Shown: one piece after another, positions 53,965 through 62,688 of the stretch
How positions within the stretch are numbered: position 1 is the stretch's first letter
Layout: each line of letters starts with the position of its first letter
Source: Formicincola oecophyllae
GTDB lineage: Bacteria; Pseudomonadota; Alphaproteobacteria; Acetobacterales; Acetobacteraceae
Direction: 5' to 3'
Assembly (NCBI RefSeq): GCF_006542395.2
Contig: NZ_CP038231.1
Coordinates: 1,612,001 to 1,676,000, forward strand
Length of the DNA stretch: 64,000 nucleotides
Translations under genes and position numbers: made by a program
The notes under the pieces: generated by a model
Told to the model about the DNA's origin: nothing
Databases searched by the model: none
The model's input: the letters and a program-made list of their open reading frames with translations, nothing else

Positions 53965-55239
53965 TCAGGCGGGGGCTGGGACGATGCGCACCTTTTGCCC
54001 TGTGCGCCGCTCCACCTCGCGCAGGGCGAAGCGGTCTTCAGGGCTGAGGAGGGACAGCGCGTTGCCCCGCCTGCCTGCACGCGCCGTCCTGCCAATGCGG
54101 TGGATGTAAAGCTCGGCGCTGGCGGGCAGCCCCATGTTGATGACCTGACCAACGCCATCGATGTCCAGCCCGCGCGCCGCCACGTCTGTGGTCACCAGAA
54201 CGCCGGCGGGCGCCTGGCTGAAATGGGCCAGCGCTGCTTTACGCGCCCCCTGCGCCAAATCGCCGTGGAGTGCTACGCTGTCCTGGCCAGCGCGCGCCAG
54301 CAGGTCGTTCAGGCGCCGTGCCTCCCGCTTGGTATTGACGAAGACGATAGTGCGTGAAGCCCCCCCAGCCGTGCCGCCTTTGCGCCCGTCATGGCGCTGG
54401 CCTGCTTGCAGCTTAGCCAAGATGGCTGGCAGTGCACCCTCCCGCACAGCTTGGTTGATGAACATGGCTTGCTGGCGGATGGTGGCTGGCAGGGGGGCGT
54501 CCACCGTTAGGTCAAGCTGCACGGGGTTGCGGGTGACGGTGCGCGCGAAATCCATAAAGCCAGGCTGCAGCGTGGCGGAGCAGAACACCGTTTGCTGGCG
54601 GTTTTCCAAATAGGGCGCAAGCGCCGTCATGGCTTCGGAGAACTCGTCATCTAGAAGGCGGTCGGCTTCATCAAGTACCAGGTGGGTGACGCCGTCCAGG
54701 ACAAGCGCGCCTTGCTGGGCCAGGTCTAGGATGCGCCCAATGGTGCCGACCACCACATCTACACCACCAGCCAGCCCTTCCACCTGGCGCTGCCTATCAA
54801 GCCCGCCACACACAACGCGCGTGCGCAGCCCCATGTGCCGGCCAAGTTGGCGGCTGACGCCGGCAGTCTGGGTGGCCAGGTCGCGCGTGGGCGCCAGCAC
54901 CAGGACGCGTGGCGTGCGCTCCCCCGCAGCCTCAGCTTCAGCTTGTTCAAGCTGGCTCATGATAGGCAGGAGGAAAGCAGCCGTTTTGCCAGACCCCGTA
55001 GGCCCCACCAGCAAGGCATCCCGCCCTGCAGCCAACGTGGGGATGACGCTTTGCTGGATGGACGTTGGCTTGCTGAACCCGGCAGCAGCCGCTGCCGCGC
55101 AGGCTTGGGGGGAGAGGCCAAGGGCCGCGAAGCTCTGGGGGCCTTCAGCAACGTTTGGTGGGGAAGGCGTGGAGGAAAGGTCAGGCGTGGCACTGCTCGT
55201 GGCGCTAGCAGGGGTGCTGTCAGGTGAAGAAATGGTCAT
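53965..55239 (-). CDS. DEAD-box RNA helicase, RhlE-like
   Basis: 424 residues. Q motif region GFSKPTSIQQSVIP, Walker A VGPTGSGKTAAFLLP, APTRDLATQ, DEAD in HLVLDEADRLLDDEF, motif III FCSATL, then RecA2 motifs VFVNTKREARRL, TDVAARGLDIDGVGQVINMG and HRIGRTARAGRRG. The first 35 residues are a Ser/Thr/Pro-rich disordered leader, and there is no long C-terminal extension. Likely works in rRNA or mRNA remodelling. Convergent with glyA. Confidence 0.95.
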   Translation of the reverse strand: MTISSPDSTPASATSSATPDLSSTPSPPNVAEGPQSFAALGLSPQACAAAAAAGFSKPTSIQQSVIPTLAAGRDALLVGPTGSGKTAAFLLPIMSQLEQAEAEAAGERTPRVLVLAPTRDLATQTAGVSRQLGRHMGLRTRVVCGGLDRQRQVEGLAGGVDVVVGTIGRILDLAQQGALVLDGVTHLVLDEADRLLDDEFSEAMTALAPYLENRQQTVFCSATLQPGFMDFARTVTRNPVQLDLTVDAPLPATIRQQAMFINQAVREGALPAILAKLQAGQRHDGRKGGTAGGASRTIVFVNTKREARRLNDLLARAGQDSVALHGDLAQGARKAALAHFSQAPAGVLVTTDVAARGLDIDGVGQVINMGLPASAELYIHRIGRTARAGRRGNALSLLSPEDRFALREVERRTGQKVRIVPAPA

Positions 55240-55381
55240 GCTGTGTTTCTTGCCACATCAGGGCGCTATCGTGGATAGATTTCAAAAGGCTTGGCAGGAA
55301 AAAGCACTGCTGTTGGGAACGCTGGGCCACCATCCTGCCCTTGCCCAAGGGAACCACAACGGGAAAAGGCGTGAAAGCCCC

Positions 55382-56557
55382 ATGTCATCACCCCTCCATG
55401 CCCTTTTGGTGGCTGAGGATTTCGCTGGGATGAAAACCCAAGCCACCGCCCTGGCGGAACGCGCCGCCATGGTGGGGCATTGGCGCCCCGTGCCCCCCAG
55501 GCCAGCAGGGATCTGGGGGTGGCGCCTGCCAGGGCGCGGTCTGCTGGGGCGTTGGGGGCTGGGCAAGGCGCAGCGCCAATGGCTGGATGGCCTGGCTGCG
55601 CAGCAGGCTGCCCTGCCCCCTCATCAGCGCTGGCGCTGCATCCTGGCTGTGGGGGGGCGCGGTGGGGCTATGGGGCTTTGGGTTGGCAAGCGGCTTGGCC
55701 TGCCTGTGGTGGCTGTGCAGGACCCGCGCCGCCAACGCTGGCGCTACCGCTTAATTGTGGCCTGCCGCCATGATGGCCTGCCCCCCAGCCAAGCGAAAGC
55801 GGCAGGCCTTGGCGGCGGAGGCGCCCCAAGGGCTGCAGTAACTGTGGTGCGCACGGCGCTTCACGCTGTGACGCCCGCCAAGCTGCGCCAGGCCGCCCAG
55901 CAGGGGCCGTGGCCAGCACGCCTTGCAGCGCTCAAAGGGGGGCGGCGTCTTCTGGGGGTGCTGTTGGGCGGTCCTAATGGGCGTTACCGCTTTGGCGGGG
56001 CTGAGGGGGGGGCGCTTGCTGCCAAGCTAGCCCAGTTCATGAAGCGCCATGACGTTGCTTGCATGGTCACCTGGTCGCGCCGCACAGATAAGGCGGCCCT
56101 GGCTGCGCTGCGCGCCCACCTTGAACCGCTTGGCGCCTGCTTCGCTGGGCCGCCCGGGGGCCCAGGCGTGCAGGAAAGCCAGCCAGGCAGCCAAAGCGCT
56201 GCTCACCAGCAGGCACCCACCCCAGGCGCCAACCCCTATATGGCCATGCTGGCGCTGTGTGACGCCCTAGCTGTGACGGTGGACAGCGTTTCCATGATTT
56301 CGGAAGCTGTGGCCACCACCCGTCCCGTCAGCCTGCTGGCGCTGCCTGGGCGTTCGCGCCGCATGGAGCGCTTCCACGCCATGCTGGCGCGGCAAGGGCG
56401 CGTGCAACCCCTGCTAGCACAGCCTTACGATTTCGCCCCAGCCCAACCGCTTGATGACGGCGCCTTGGCCGCCACTGCCCTCCTGCGCGCACTGGGGGCC
56501 CCGCCCACGTCCTTTCCTGTACCAAGCCACCTTTTGAAGGCAGAACATCATGGTTGA
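55382..56557 (+). CDS. ELM1-family (DUF1022) protein
   Basis: 391 residues. AVGGRGGAMGLWVGKRLGLPVVAVQDPRR, VVRTALHAVTPAKL, LGVLLGGPNGRYRFG and LAVTVDSVSMISEAVATTRPVSLLAL match the DUF1022 family named after plant mitochondrial fission protein ELM1, whose fold looks like a GT-B glycosyltransferase. The bacterial role is unknown. The frame extends upstream opposite the helicase gene, but ATG 55382 heads the conserved part. Its stop overlaps the next gene by eight bases. Confidence 0.85.
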   Translation: MSSPLHALLVAEDFAGMKTQATALAERAAMVGHWRPVPPRPAGIWGWRLPGRGLLGRWGLGKAQRQWLDGLAAQQAALPPHQRWRCILAVGGRGGAMGLWVGKRLGLPVVAVQDPRRQRWRYRLIVACRHDGLPPSQAKAAGLGGGGAPRAAVTVVRTALHAVTPAKLRQAAQQGPWPARLAALKGGRRLLGVLLGGPNGRYRFGGAEGGALAAKLAQFMKRHDVACMVTWSRRTDKAALAALRAHLEPLGACFAGPPGGPGVQESQPGSQSAAHQQAPTPGANPYMAMLALCDALAVTVDSVSMISEAVATTRPVSLLALPGRSRRMERFHAMLARQGRVQPLLAQPYDFAPAQPLDDGALAATALLRALGAPPTSFPVPSHLLKAEHHG

Positions 56558-58508
56558 CGTCACCACATGGGACCGCAGCGGCGGTAATGTCATCTACAAA
56601 GCTTTGACGCACCCCCTGGCTGTGGCGCCGCTGCGCGCCTTGGAGGGGGCCCTAGCTGGGCGGCGCTTTGCGGTTTATGACCCAGAGGGCATGTTGCCTA
56701 CCCTGCTTGCTTTTCACCCAGGGCTGCGGCCAGCAGCCATCCTCACCCACGACAGCCTGGCCGTTGGGCGTGATGACGGCCATGGCGGCACCCTCCTGCC
56801 CCTGACGGCCCTTATGGGGGATGGGGAGAGGGGTAGCCCAAAAGCGCTTGAAGGGGTGGAGGATGTTCTGGCCCTCTCCTTTGACGGGCCGCGCATGGCT
56901 GAACGCTTTAAGGCCATCCTGGGGGGGCGCACGCTTCACACCCTGGCTGCGGCGCGCCTGCCTGAAAGTTGGCTTGAGCGCGACAAGCCCTATTTGGACA
57001 AGGGGCATTTCGTCACCAACTTTGCTTTTTTCCGTGATGACGGGCGCTTCTCCACACGTTTGACTACGGCCGACTACTGGTCTGGCTATGGTGCGCGCAA
57101 CCTGCGCTACTGGTTCCGCCTGATGGATGCTCAGGGCCAGACCTTGGCTGAGTGGGAACACCCCATCACCAGCCCAGGCGCCACCGTGGTGGTGGACAGC
57201 ACTGAGGTGCGCAGGCGCTTTGGCCTTGGGCCGTTCACGGGGCAGCTTTTCGTCCACGTTATCGGTGCGCGCGGCCATGACGTTTTGAAATACGCGCTCG
57301 ACACCATCGGCAAGCCGGGGGAGGACAGCCTCTCCGTCACCCATGACGCCAACCCCTGGCCAGCAGGCCGCTATGGTTCCCTGCCAGCGCCGCGCGCTGG
57401 GGAGGAGCTGGTGGTATGGGTGCAGAACAGCCACGGCACCGCCATCCCTGACGGCGCCATCACCTTCAACCCCATGGGTGTGGCAGCGGAGGGCGCGCCT
57501 ATGCCTGGCGGCCCCCTTGGCCCCTATGCCACGCGCGCGGTGGATGTGGGCGCTCTTCTGCCCAACACGCGCTGGCCAGCCCAGATAGAGACGCGCGCTG
57601 GCCACCATATCGTCCGCCCGCGTTACGAGATGACGCCGCATGGTGGCCAAGGCGCGGCCCAAGAAGGCCAGGGCGGGGCTGGACTGACGCGCATCGCCCA
57701 CCTCAACGTCATGCGTGCTGACATCAAGCCGGACCCGGCGCTAGAAGCCATGCCAGCCGTCATGGGGCGCGGCTTCCTCATGCCGTTCCCCGTCTTAGAC
57801 CCCAAGAGCCACGAGACCTGGTTCCAGCCCAACCCGATGAGCGAAGCCCTGGAAAGCCTGCCAGCCAGGCTGGACGTCTTCGACCAGGCAGGCACGCTTA
57901 AGGCAAGCCATTTCCTGGGCAATTTGCCGCGCGCCTTCAAAGGGGCCTGGCCTGTGCATGAATGGACGGACGCCCCAGGCCATGCCGAGCTCGTCTATGA
58001 TTTCAGCGCTGGCGGCGTGGCTGACGGTTGGCCCCACGGCATGGCGCGCTACCGCCATAAAGCCACAGGCCATGAGGCCGAAAGCAGCTTTGGTGGCCAC
58101 ATCTACAACAGCTTGATGACGTGGCGCAGCGAACCGCAATCCTACGCTGGCCCCCCACCTGGGCTGAGCACGCGCATTTTCCTCAAGCTGGGGCATGGTG
58201 CGCAGGGCCGGGCGCTTACCAGCTTCTGCTGCCTCATCCACCCTGTTTCAGGGGAGGGGGGGGCGCCTTCTCAAACGGAACTGCGCCTCCATGGGGCTGA
58301 CGGCGCGCTGATTGCGGTTAAGACCCTCAGCGTGCCGCCCAGGGGATCGTTGATGCTGCGCCCCCATGAACTGTTCAGCGCCAGCGACATCAGCCAGGCG
58401 GCGGATGGCTACGTGATGCTGCGCGACCGCACGTGCCGCCTGTTCGGCTATCACGGGCTGGAGGACAGCGCGGGGCGCTTCTCACTCGACCATATGTTCG
58501 GTTTCTGA
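56550..58508 (+). CDS. Large protein of unknown function coupled to the ELM1-family gene
   Basis: 652 residues, family not recognised. No signal peptide or long hydrophobic helix is visible, so it is probably cytoplasmic. The N-terminal 130 residues read like an alpha/beta domain (RRFAVYDPEGMLPTLLAFHP, TLHTLAAARLPESWLE). The remainder is rich in aromatic residues, Gly and Pro with beta-type text (GHFVTNFAFFRDDGRFSTRL, RNLRYWFRLMD, GRFSLDHMFGF). ATG 56550 overlaps the ELM1-family gene by eight bases, so translation is coupled and a shared pathway, perhaps surface polysaccharide or lipid synthesis, is a fair guess but no more. Confidence 0.75.
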   Translation: MVDVTTWDRSGGNVIYKALTHPLAVAPLRALEGALAGRRFAVYDPEGMLPTLLAFHPGLRPAAILTHDSLAVGRDDGHGGTLLPLTALMGDGERGSPKALEGVEDVLALSFDGPRMAERFKAILGGRTLHTLAAARLPESWLERDKPYLDKGHFVTNFAFFRDDGRFSTRLTTADYWSGYGARNLRYWFRLMDAQGQTLAEWEHPITSPGATVVVDSTEVRRRFGLGPFTGQLFVHVIGARGHDVLKYALDTIGKPGEDSLSVTHDANPWPAGRYGSLPAPRAGEELVVWVQNSHGTAIPDGAITFNPMGVAAEGAPMPGGPLGPYATRAVDVGALLPNTRWPAQIETRAGHHIVRPRYEMTPHGGQGAAQEGQGGAGLTRIAHLNVMRADIKPDPALEAMPAVMGRGFLMPFPVLDPKSHETWFQPNPMSEALESLPARLDVFDQAGTLKASHFLGNLPRAFKGAWPVHEWTDAPGHAELVYDFSAGGVADGWPHGMARYRHKATGHEAESSFGGHIYNSLMTWRSEPQSYAGPPPGLSTRIFLKLGHGAQGRALTSFCCLIHPVSGEGGAPSQTELRLHGADGALIAVKTLSVPPRGSLMLRPHELFSASDISQAADGYVMLRDRTCRLFGYHGLEDSAGRFSLDHMFGF

Positions 58509-58570
58509 AATCCGGTTCCCGGCAGGGCTGTGTCCAAGTGTTGGCATTTACAGACTCTTGTTAAGGTATT

Positions 58571-58852
58571 TTGGCCTGGGGATGCCTTCATGACATGCAC
58601 TGCACCTGCCAGAAAGCATCTCTTTGCCGCATTGCTGGCAACGAGGTAGTGCACCTTGGTAAAATCAACTTTGATGACAACGCTGATTTGGCACGCAAAC
58701 TGTTCCGCATGGTCAATCTGATTGTTGAGAAAGCCATTTCCGACCCTCAAGAGTTGGCTGAAACATGGGATTACATGCCTGAACAGGCGCGCCTTGCGGT
58801 GGAGAAACGCGATGCCATAGCCAACAACCCCCAGGCCAAACCCGCTTCTTAA
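58571..58852 (+). pseudogene. Remnant of a DUF4145-type protein, C-terminal part only
   Basis: A 93-codon frame. From about residue 18 it reads LCRIAGNEVVHLGKINFDDN, then LARKLFRMVNLIVEKAIS and YMPEQARLAVEKRDA. This closely follows the C-terminal end of DUF4145-domain proteins (R-iGN-avHpG-i-l-D, then LF-lvNlive, LPe----i-kRD). The N-terminal two-thirds of the family are missing, and the first 17 residues are unrelated. Base composition is more AT-rich than neighbours. It is best read as the surviving tail of a deleted gene. DUF4145 belongs to the HEPN-like superfamily. Confidence 0.6.
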
Positions 58853-58898
58853 ACGGGCAGGGCTGAGGACGCTTTGGGCCAGGATGGTTCTGGGTGGC

Positions 58899-60155
58899 TC
58901 AAGGGGTGCTGGGGATGGGGGTAGTTCCTGAAGCCGCTTCAGGCACGCTGGTGGTTTGGATAGTGAACAAACGCATGGGGTAGGCGATCTTGTCATGCCC
59001 ATGGTTGAAGGGCGCCGCCCTGTCCAGTTGGGAGACGGGCATCCACAGCTTGCCGTCAGCATCGAGGAACTGCGCGTCCGTCCAGTGCAGCTGGGGGCTG
59101 GCCGCCAGGGTGGTAATAGTGCCGCTTGGGCTGCGCATCTGCTCTGTATCATCACGCAAATTGCTGAAGTAAAGGTTGCCAGCCCCGTCCATAGCGGTGC
59201 CCCCCACAGGTGGCATATCAGCCCAGGGCCGCACCTGCGCTGCAAGCTGGTCGGGGGTGAGGGTGGGGTCCTCCAGCGCGGCTGTGGGCACTTTCGACCA
59301 GGGCCCTTCAAGCGTGCCGAAATACAGCCACGCGCCGTCCGGGCTGACCTCAAGCGGGTCTGTGTTGATGAGCAACGGCGCGCCGTTGGCTTTGCGTACA
59401 ATGGTGGTGCTGGCAGGAATGGCCCCTGGCGGCGTTTGGGGCGTGGGGGCTGGCACCACGATGGGGCGCCCAGGCTGGGCCGTTGTGGCTGGCACGTTGT
59501 CGAGAACGCGGCGGCCTTGGCCCGTTTCCATGTTCAGCACCAGCAGGCCAGGATTGCCTGCGTCCGTCAGGAAGGCGAAGGGGGGGTGGAAGCGGATGTC
59601 GTCAATGTAGCTTCCAGGCCGCGCCAAGGCGGGGCCTAAGGGGTAGAGGCGCTTGAGCGCGCCTGTGCGCCCATCAAAGCGGATGAGCTTGGCGGCGTGC
59701 GGCAGGGGGCCAGCGCCGAAAACGGGCGTTCCTGTGTCCACCACCCACAAATCACCGTCTGGGCTGAGGTGGAGGGCGTTGACATTAACGAAGCTGTGGC
59801 TGGGGTCATGGCCAGGGCGCCAGGCGTTCCAGGCAGCGTCTGGCCAGGGTGTTTGGGCGTGCGCGCTGGTGGCGGCCACAGAAAGGAAGGGTAAGTCGGC
59901 CTTGGCAGGCCATGCCCAGCGCGGCCCGCCCACAATGGTCTGCCCGCGGAAACGCGCCACCGCGTTCCACACCATGCGGTCGCTTTGCGCTTGCTGGCGC
60001 AGGCTGGGCTGGAGGGTGGATAGCTGGCCAGCGCCCTGCTGGGCCGTACTCTGGGCTTTAGGGGCGCCTGCAGTTATGCCCACGGCCAGGCCAAGGGCGG
60101 CAAGCGTTGCCAGGGCTTTGATGGGGCTGGGGATGGTTGATGGTGGCATGGCCAT
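58899..60155 (-). CDS. Secreted yellow/major-royal-jelly-protein-family beta-propeller
   Basis: 418 residues with a signal peptide (ALATLAALGLAVGITAGA). The mature part follows the MRJP/yellow family: ALHLSPDGDLWVVDTGTPVFGAG, KLIRFDGRTGALKRLYPLG, IDDIRFHPPFAFLTDAGNPGLLVLNMETG, DPLEVSPDGAWLYFGTLEG and GTAMDGAGNLYFSNLRDD. The family includes insect dopachrome-conversion proteins; bacterial members are exported and mostly uncharacterised, and may bind small aromatic ligands. AGGA precedes ATG 60155; an ATG two codons downstream is also possible. SMP-30 proteins share the propeller but lack this motif order. Confidence 0.85.
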   Translation of the reverse strand: MAMPPSTIPSPIKALATLAALGLAVGITAGAPKAQSTAQQGAGQLSTLQPSLRQQAQSDRMVWNAVARFRGQTIVGGPRWAWPAKADLPFLSVAATSAHAQTPWPDAAWNAWRPGHDPSHSFVNVNALHLSPDGDLWVVDTGTPVFGAGPLPHAAKLIRFDGRTGALKRLYPLGPALARPGSYIDDIRFHPPFAFLTDAGNPGLLVLNMETGQGRRVLDNVPATTAQPGRPIVVPAPTPQTPPGAIPASTTIVRKANGAPLLINTDPLEVSPDGAWLYFGTLEGPWSKVPTAALEDPTLTPDQLAAQVRPWADMPPVGGTAMDGAGNLYFSNLRDDTEQMRSPSGTITTLAASPQLHWTDAQFLDADGKLWMPVSQLDRAAPFNHGHDKIAYPMRLFTIQTTSVPEAASGTTPIPSTP

Positions 60156-60379
60156 GAAATCCTGCTTGTAAGGGGTGAGTGGGTGGGTTTGGGGTGCTGT
60201 TGGCCCATGCTCACCCTCCAAGGGGTGGCTGGCAATTAGGCACAATTTTGTTTCCTGTTGCCTGCGCGCCAGCCAGCCTTAGAATGGCCAAACCACCTGT
60301 TGGCCAAGGGAAGGAAAAAGCCAGCACACCAACACCAAGCACCACCAGTACCAAGCAAGGACCCAAGGATCTGAAGACC

Positions 60380-60859
60380 ATGGCCACCATGAAGGACAGG
60401 AACGCAGCCACCAGGCCAACCCCCCGGAACGCGGAGCAAGCCCCCGCCGTGCCAGCGCGCAGGCGCCGCCACCCCCACCCTGCCCCCAGCCCAGCCTGCG
60501 CTGTGGAAGCGACCCTTTCGCTGATTGACGGCAAATGGAAAGGCTCCGTCCTGTGGCACCTGCTGAAGGGCCCGCAACGCTTTGGCGAGCTGCGCCGCCT
60601 GATGCCGCGCGTCACCCAGCGCATCCTCACCAACCAATTGCGTGAGCTAGAGGAGGACGGCTTGGTCCTGCGGGAGGTCTTCCCTGTGGTGCCTTTGCGG
60701 GTGGAGTATTCGCTCACCCCCCTGGGGCAGTCGCTGGCCACTGTGCTGGGCAGCCTGAAGGCCTGGGGGGATGAGCATGAGGATTTTTGGCAGGATGGGG
60801 CTGACCCCAAATCCCTTGGCGCTGACGCGCGCGAGGCCCAGAAACCTTATCAAGGCTGA
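60380..60859 (+). CDS. HxlR-family transcriptional regulator
   Basis: A winged-helix protein with ACAVEATLSLIDGKWKGSVLWHL, FGELRRLMPRVTQRILTNQLRELEEDGLVLR, and VEYSLTPLGQSL, the standard HxlR series. The cysteine ahead of the first helix (PACAVE) is the position used for redox or aldehyde sensing in some HxlR members. From ATG 60380 it has 159 residues, with a basic disordered N-terminus of about 35. The upstream start at 60284 would add 32 low-complexity residues. It is convergent with the efflux operon, and regulates something in this vicinity by guess only. Confidence 0.85.
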   Translation: MATMKDRNAATRPTPRNAEQAPAVPARRRRHPHPAPSPACAVEATLSLIDGKWKGSVLWHLLKGPQRFGELRRLMPRVTQRILTNQLRELEEDGLVLREVFPVVPLRVEYSLTPLGQSLATVLGSLKAWGDEHEDFWQDGADPKSLGADAREAQKPYQG

Positions 60860-61077
60860 AAAATTGGTTTGAAGAGCCGGGCTGAATAACCAAGCCTGCA
60901 ACCCAGCGCTGGTTGGGCATCCTCAAGGGCTGGAATGTGCCGCGGTGCCGCTATACCGCCACTCGCCTTCAGGCCCTGGCGTTAGCCTGAAGGGCAAAAC
61001 GCCCAGCGTGGTGTGGCAGGAAAAGAGCCGGGGCGCTGGCCAGCCCCAGGCTGATCTGGGGGCGTTCAGCGTACCCT

Positions 61078-62688
61078 TTAAGGCATGGGCGCAGGCTTGC
61101 CTGCGGGTTTCTCAGCACGCTTTCCAGCATGGCCACCCTCAGCTTCCAAAGGGTAGCGCGTTTCCCAACCGCCCCCCAGCGCCTGGTAAAGCCTGGCCAC
61201 AGCGGAGGCGACGTCAGCATGGGCGCGCACGAGCGTCTCATGCGAGGTCAGAAGGGCGTTCTGCAGCGTCAATACGTTCAGGAAGTCGCCAGAGCCCTCA
61301 GCGTATTGCAACTGGGCGATGCGCACGGCCTCCTGGTTGTCGCGCACGGCCGCCTGCAGGCGCTGGCGTTGGCGCTGGGCGCTGGCGAAGTCCGCCATGG
61401 CGTCAGCCACTTCGCGCCAGGCGCCCAGGACGGTGTCCTGGAAGCGCAGCGCCGCTTCCTGTTCCTGTTTGCGCCGCAGCCGCAGCTGCCCAATCAGCCG
61501 TCCGCCCTGGAACAGAGGCAGGCTGAGCGTGGGTCCGAAACCATATTGGCGCGATGCCCAGGAACCCAGGCCGCTGAAATGCAGCGCCTGAATGTCCATG
61601 CTGCCAGAGAGGGTGACGCGCGGGAAGAACTCCGCCAAAGCCACACCCACATTGGCCGTGGCGGCGTGCAGCCTGGCTGCGGCTGCCTGGATGTCGGGCC
61701 GGCGCTCCACCAGTTCGGAAGGCAGGCCGGCAGGAACAGCCCCTGGGACCTCCGGCACGGGGGCGCGCTTGCCCAGGCGTGCCTCCACAGCGCCAGGCCG
61801 CTGCCCGGTGAGGTAGCTAAGCGCGTTGAGCAAGTGCGCTTCCTGCGCCTGGAGGGGGGGCAGGCGGGCTTCAAAAGCGCTGAGCTGGCCAGCGGCTTCA
61901 GCCACGTCACCGCGCGTTGCTGTGCCCGCGCTGAAGCGCAGGCGCGTCAGCCCAACGCTGCGCGTGGCGATGGTGATGTTGCGTTCCAAAATGGCGGCTT
62001 CGTTCTGGACAGTGCGCAGCGCGATGTAGTCCAGCGCCGCCTGCGCCATGAGGGAGACCAGAAGCCCGCGCCGCTGGTAGGCACTGGCCACCACGCCAGC
62101 GTCCGCTGATTCCACCTGCCGGCGCACATGCCCCCACAAATCCACCTCCCAAGAGGCGCCAAGGCCGTATTGCGGCAGGTTGAAGGGTGGGTCCCCTTTG
62201 GAACCAGCCATTTTGGCAGGGCCAAAGCCAGGGGCGCCGTCAGCTATGGTGGCCGGGTCGTCTGAAGCCCCCGTGCCCAGCAGGCCGAGGACGCCATTAG
62301 GGCTGCCGCGCTCGCGCATGTAAGAGGCGTTGCCAGCCACGGCTGGAAACTGGATAGCGCCTGCGATGCGCCGCTCAGCTTGGCTTTGGGCGAAGCGGGC
62401 GCTGGCGATGCGCAAATCAAGGTTGCCGTCAGCCACCTGCCCCTCCAGCGCGGTCAGGGCCGGGTCGTTGTAAATGCGCCACCACTGGGGGTTGAAGGCG
62501 CCTTCCGTCACGCGTTTGGGCCCTTCTGGCACGTTGCGGTGGAAATGGGCTGGCGCTGGGGCCTGGGGCTGGCTGAAGTCAGGCCCCACAGCGCAGCCAG
62601 CCAGAGCGGCCGCCAAGCTGGCCAGTGCCCCCAGGGCGCGGCCTAGGCGCCTTGGTTTTTGGGGTGTGCGCGCGTCAGTTCCAGCCAT
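61078..62688 (-). CDS. Outer-membrane efflux lipoprotein, NodT/OprM family
   Basis: 536 residues. Lipobox LAGC in the signal peptide (SLAAALAGCAVGPDF), then two repeats of the OEP fold: WWRIYNDPALTALEGQVADGN with ASARFAQSQAERR, and ELVERRPDIQAAAARLHAATANVGVALAEFFPRVTLSGS, plus GPTLSLPLFQGGRL. Forms the trimeric TolC-like exit duct. It overlaps the emrA-like gene by 14 bases, completing a tripartite pump. The last 25 residues form a Lys/Pro tail. Confidence 0.94.
   Translation of the reverse strand: MAGTDARTPQKPRRLGRALGALASLAAALAGCAVGPDFSQPQAPAPAHFHRNVPEGPKRVTEGAFNPQWWRIYNDPALTALEGQVADGNLDLRIASARFAQSQAERRIAGAIQFPAVAGNASYMRERGSPNGVLGLLGTGASDDPATIADGAPGFGPAKMAGSKGDPPFNLPQYGLGASWEVDLWGHVRRQVESADAGVVASAYQRRGLLVSLMAQAALDYIALRTVQNEAAILERNITIATRSVGLTRLRFSAGTATRGDVAEAAGQLSAFEARLPPLQAQEAHLLNALSYLTGQRPGAVEARLGKRAPVPEVPGAVPAGLPSELVERRPDIQAAAARLHAATANVGVALAEFFPRVTLSGSMDIQALHFSGLGSWASRQYGFGPTLSLPLFQGGRLIGQLRLRRKQEQEAALRFQDTVLGAWREVADAMADFASAQRQRQRLQAAVRDNQEAVRIAQLQYAEGSGDFLNVLTLQNALLTSHETLVRAHADVASAVARLYQALGGGWETRYPLEAEGGHAGKRAEKPAGKPAPMP

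Noticed and set aside
54629-55381. Upstream extension of the ELM1-family frame
   Set aside because: This part is antisense to the DEAD-box helicase and Ser/Arg-rich; homology begins at 55382.
58451-59401. 316-residue minus-strand frame at the end of the unknown gene
   Set aside because: It runs opposite the DUF4145 remnant and in a wrong frame of the MRJP gene, with no family match.
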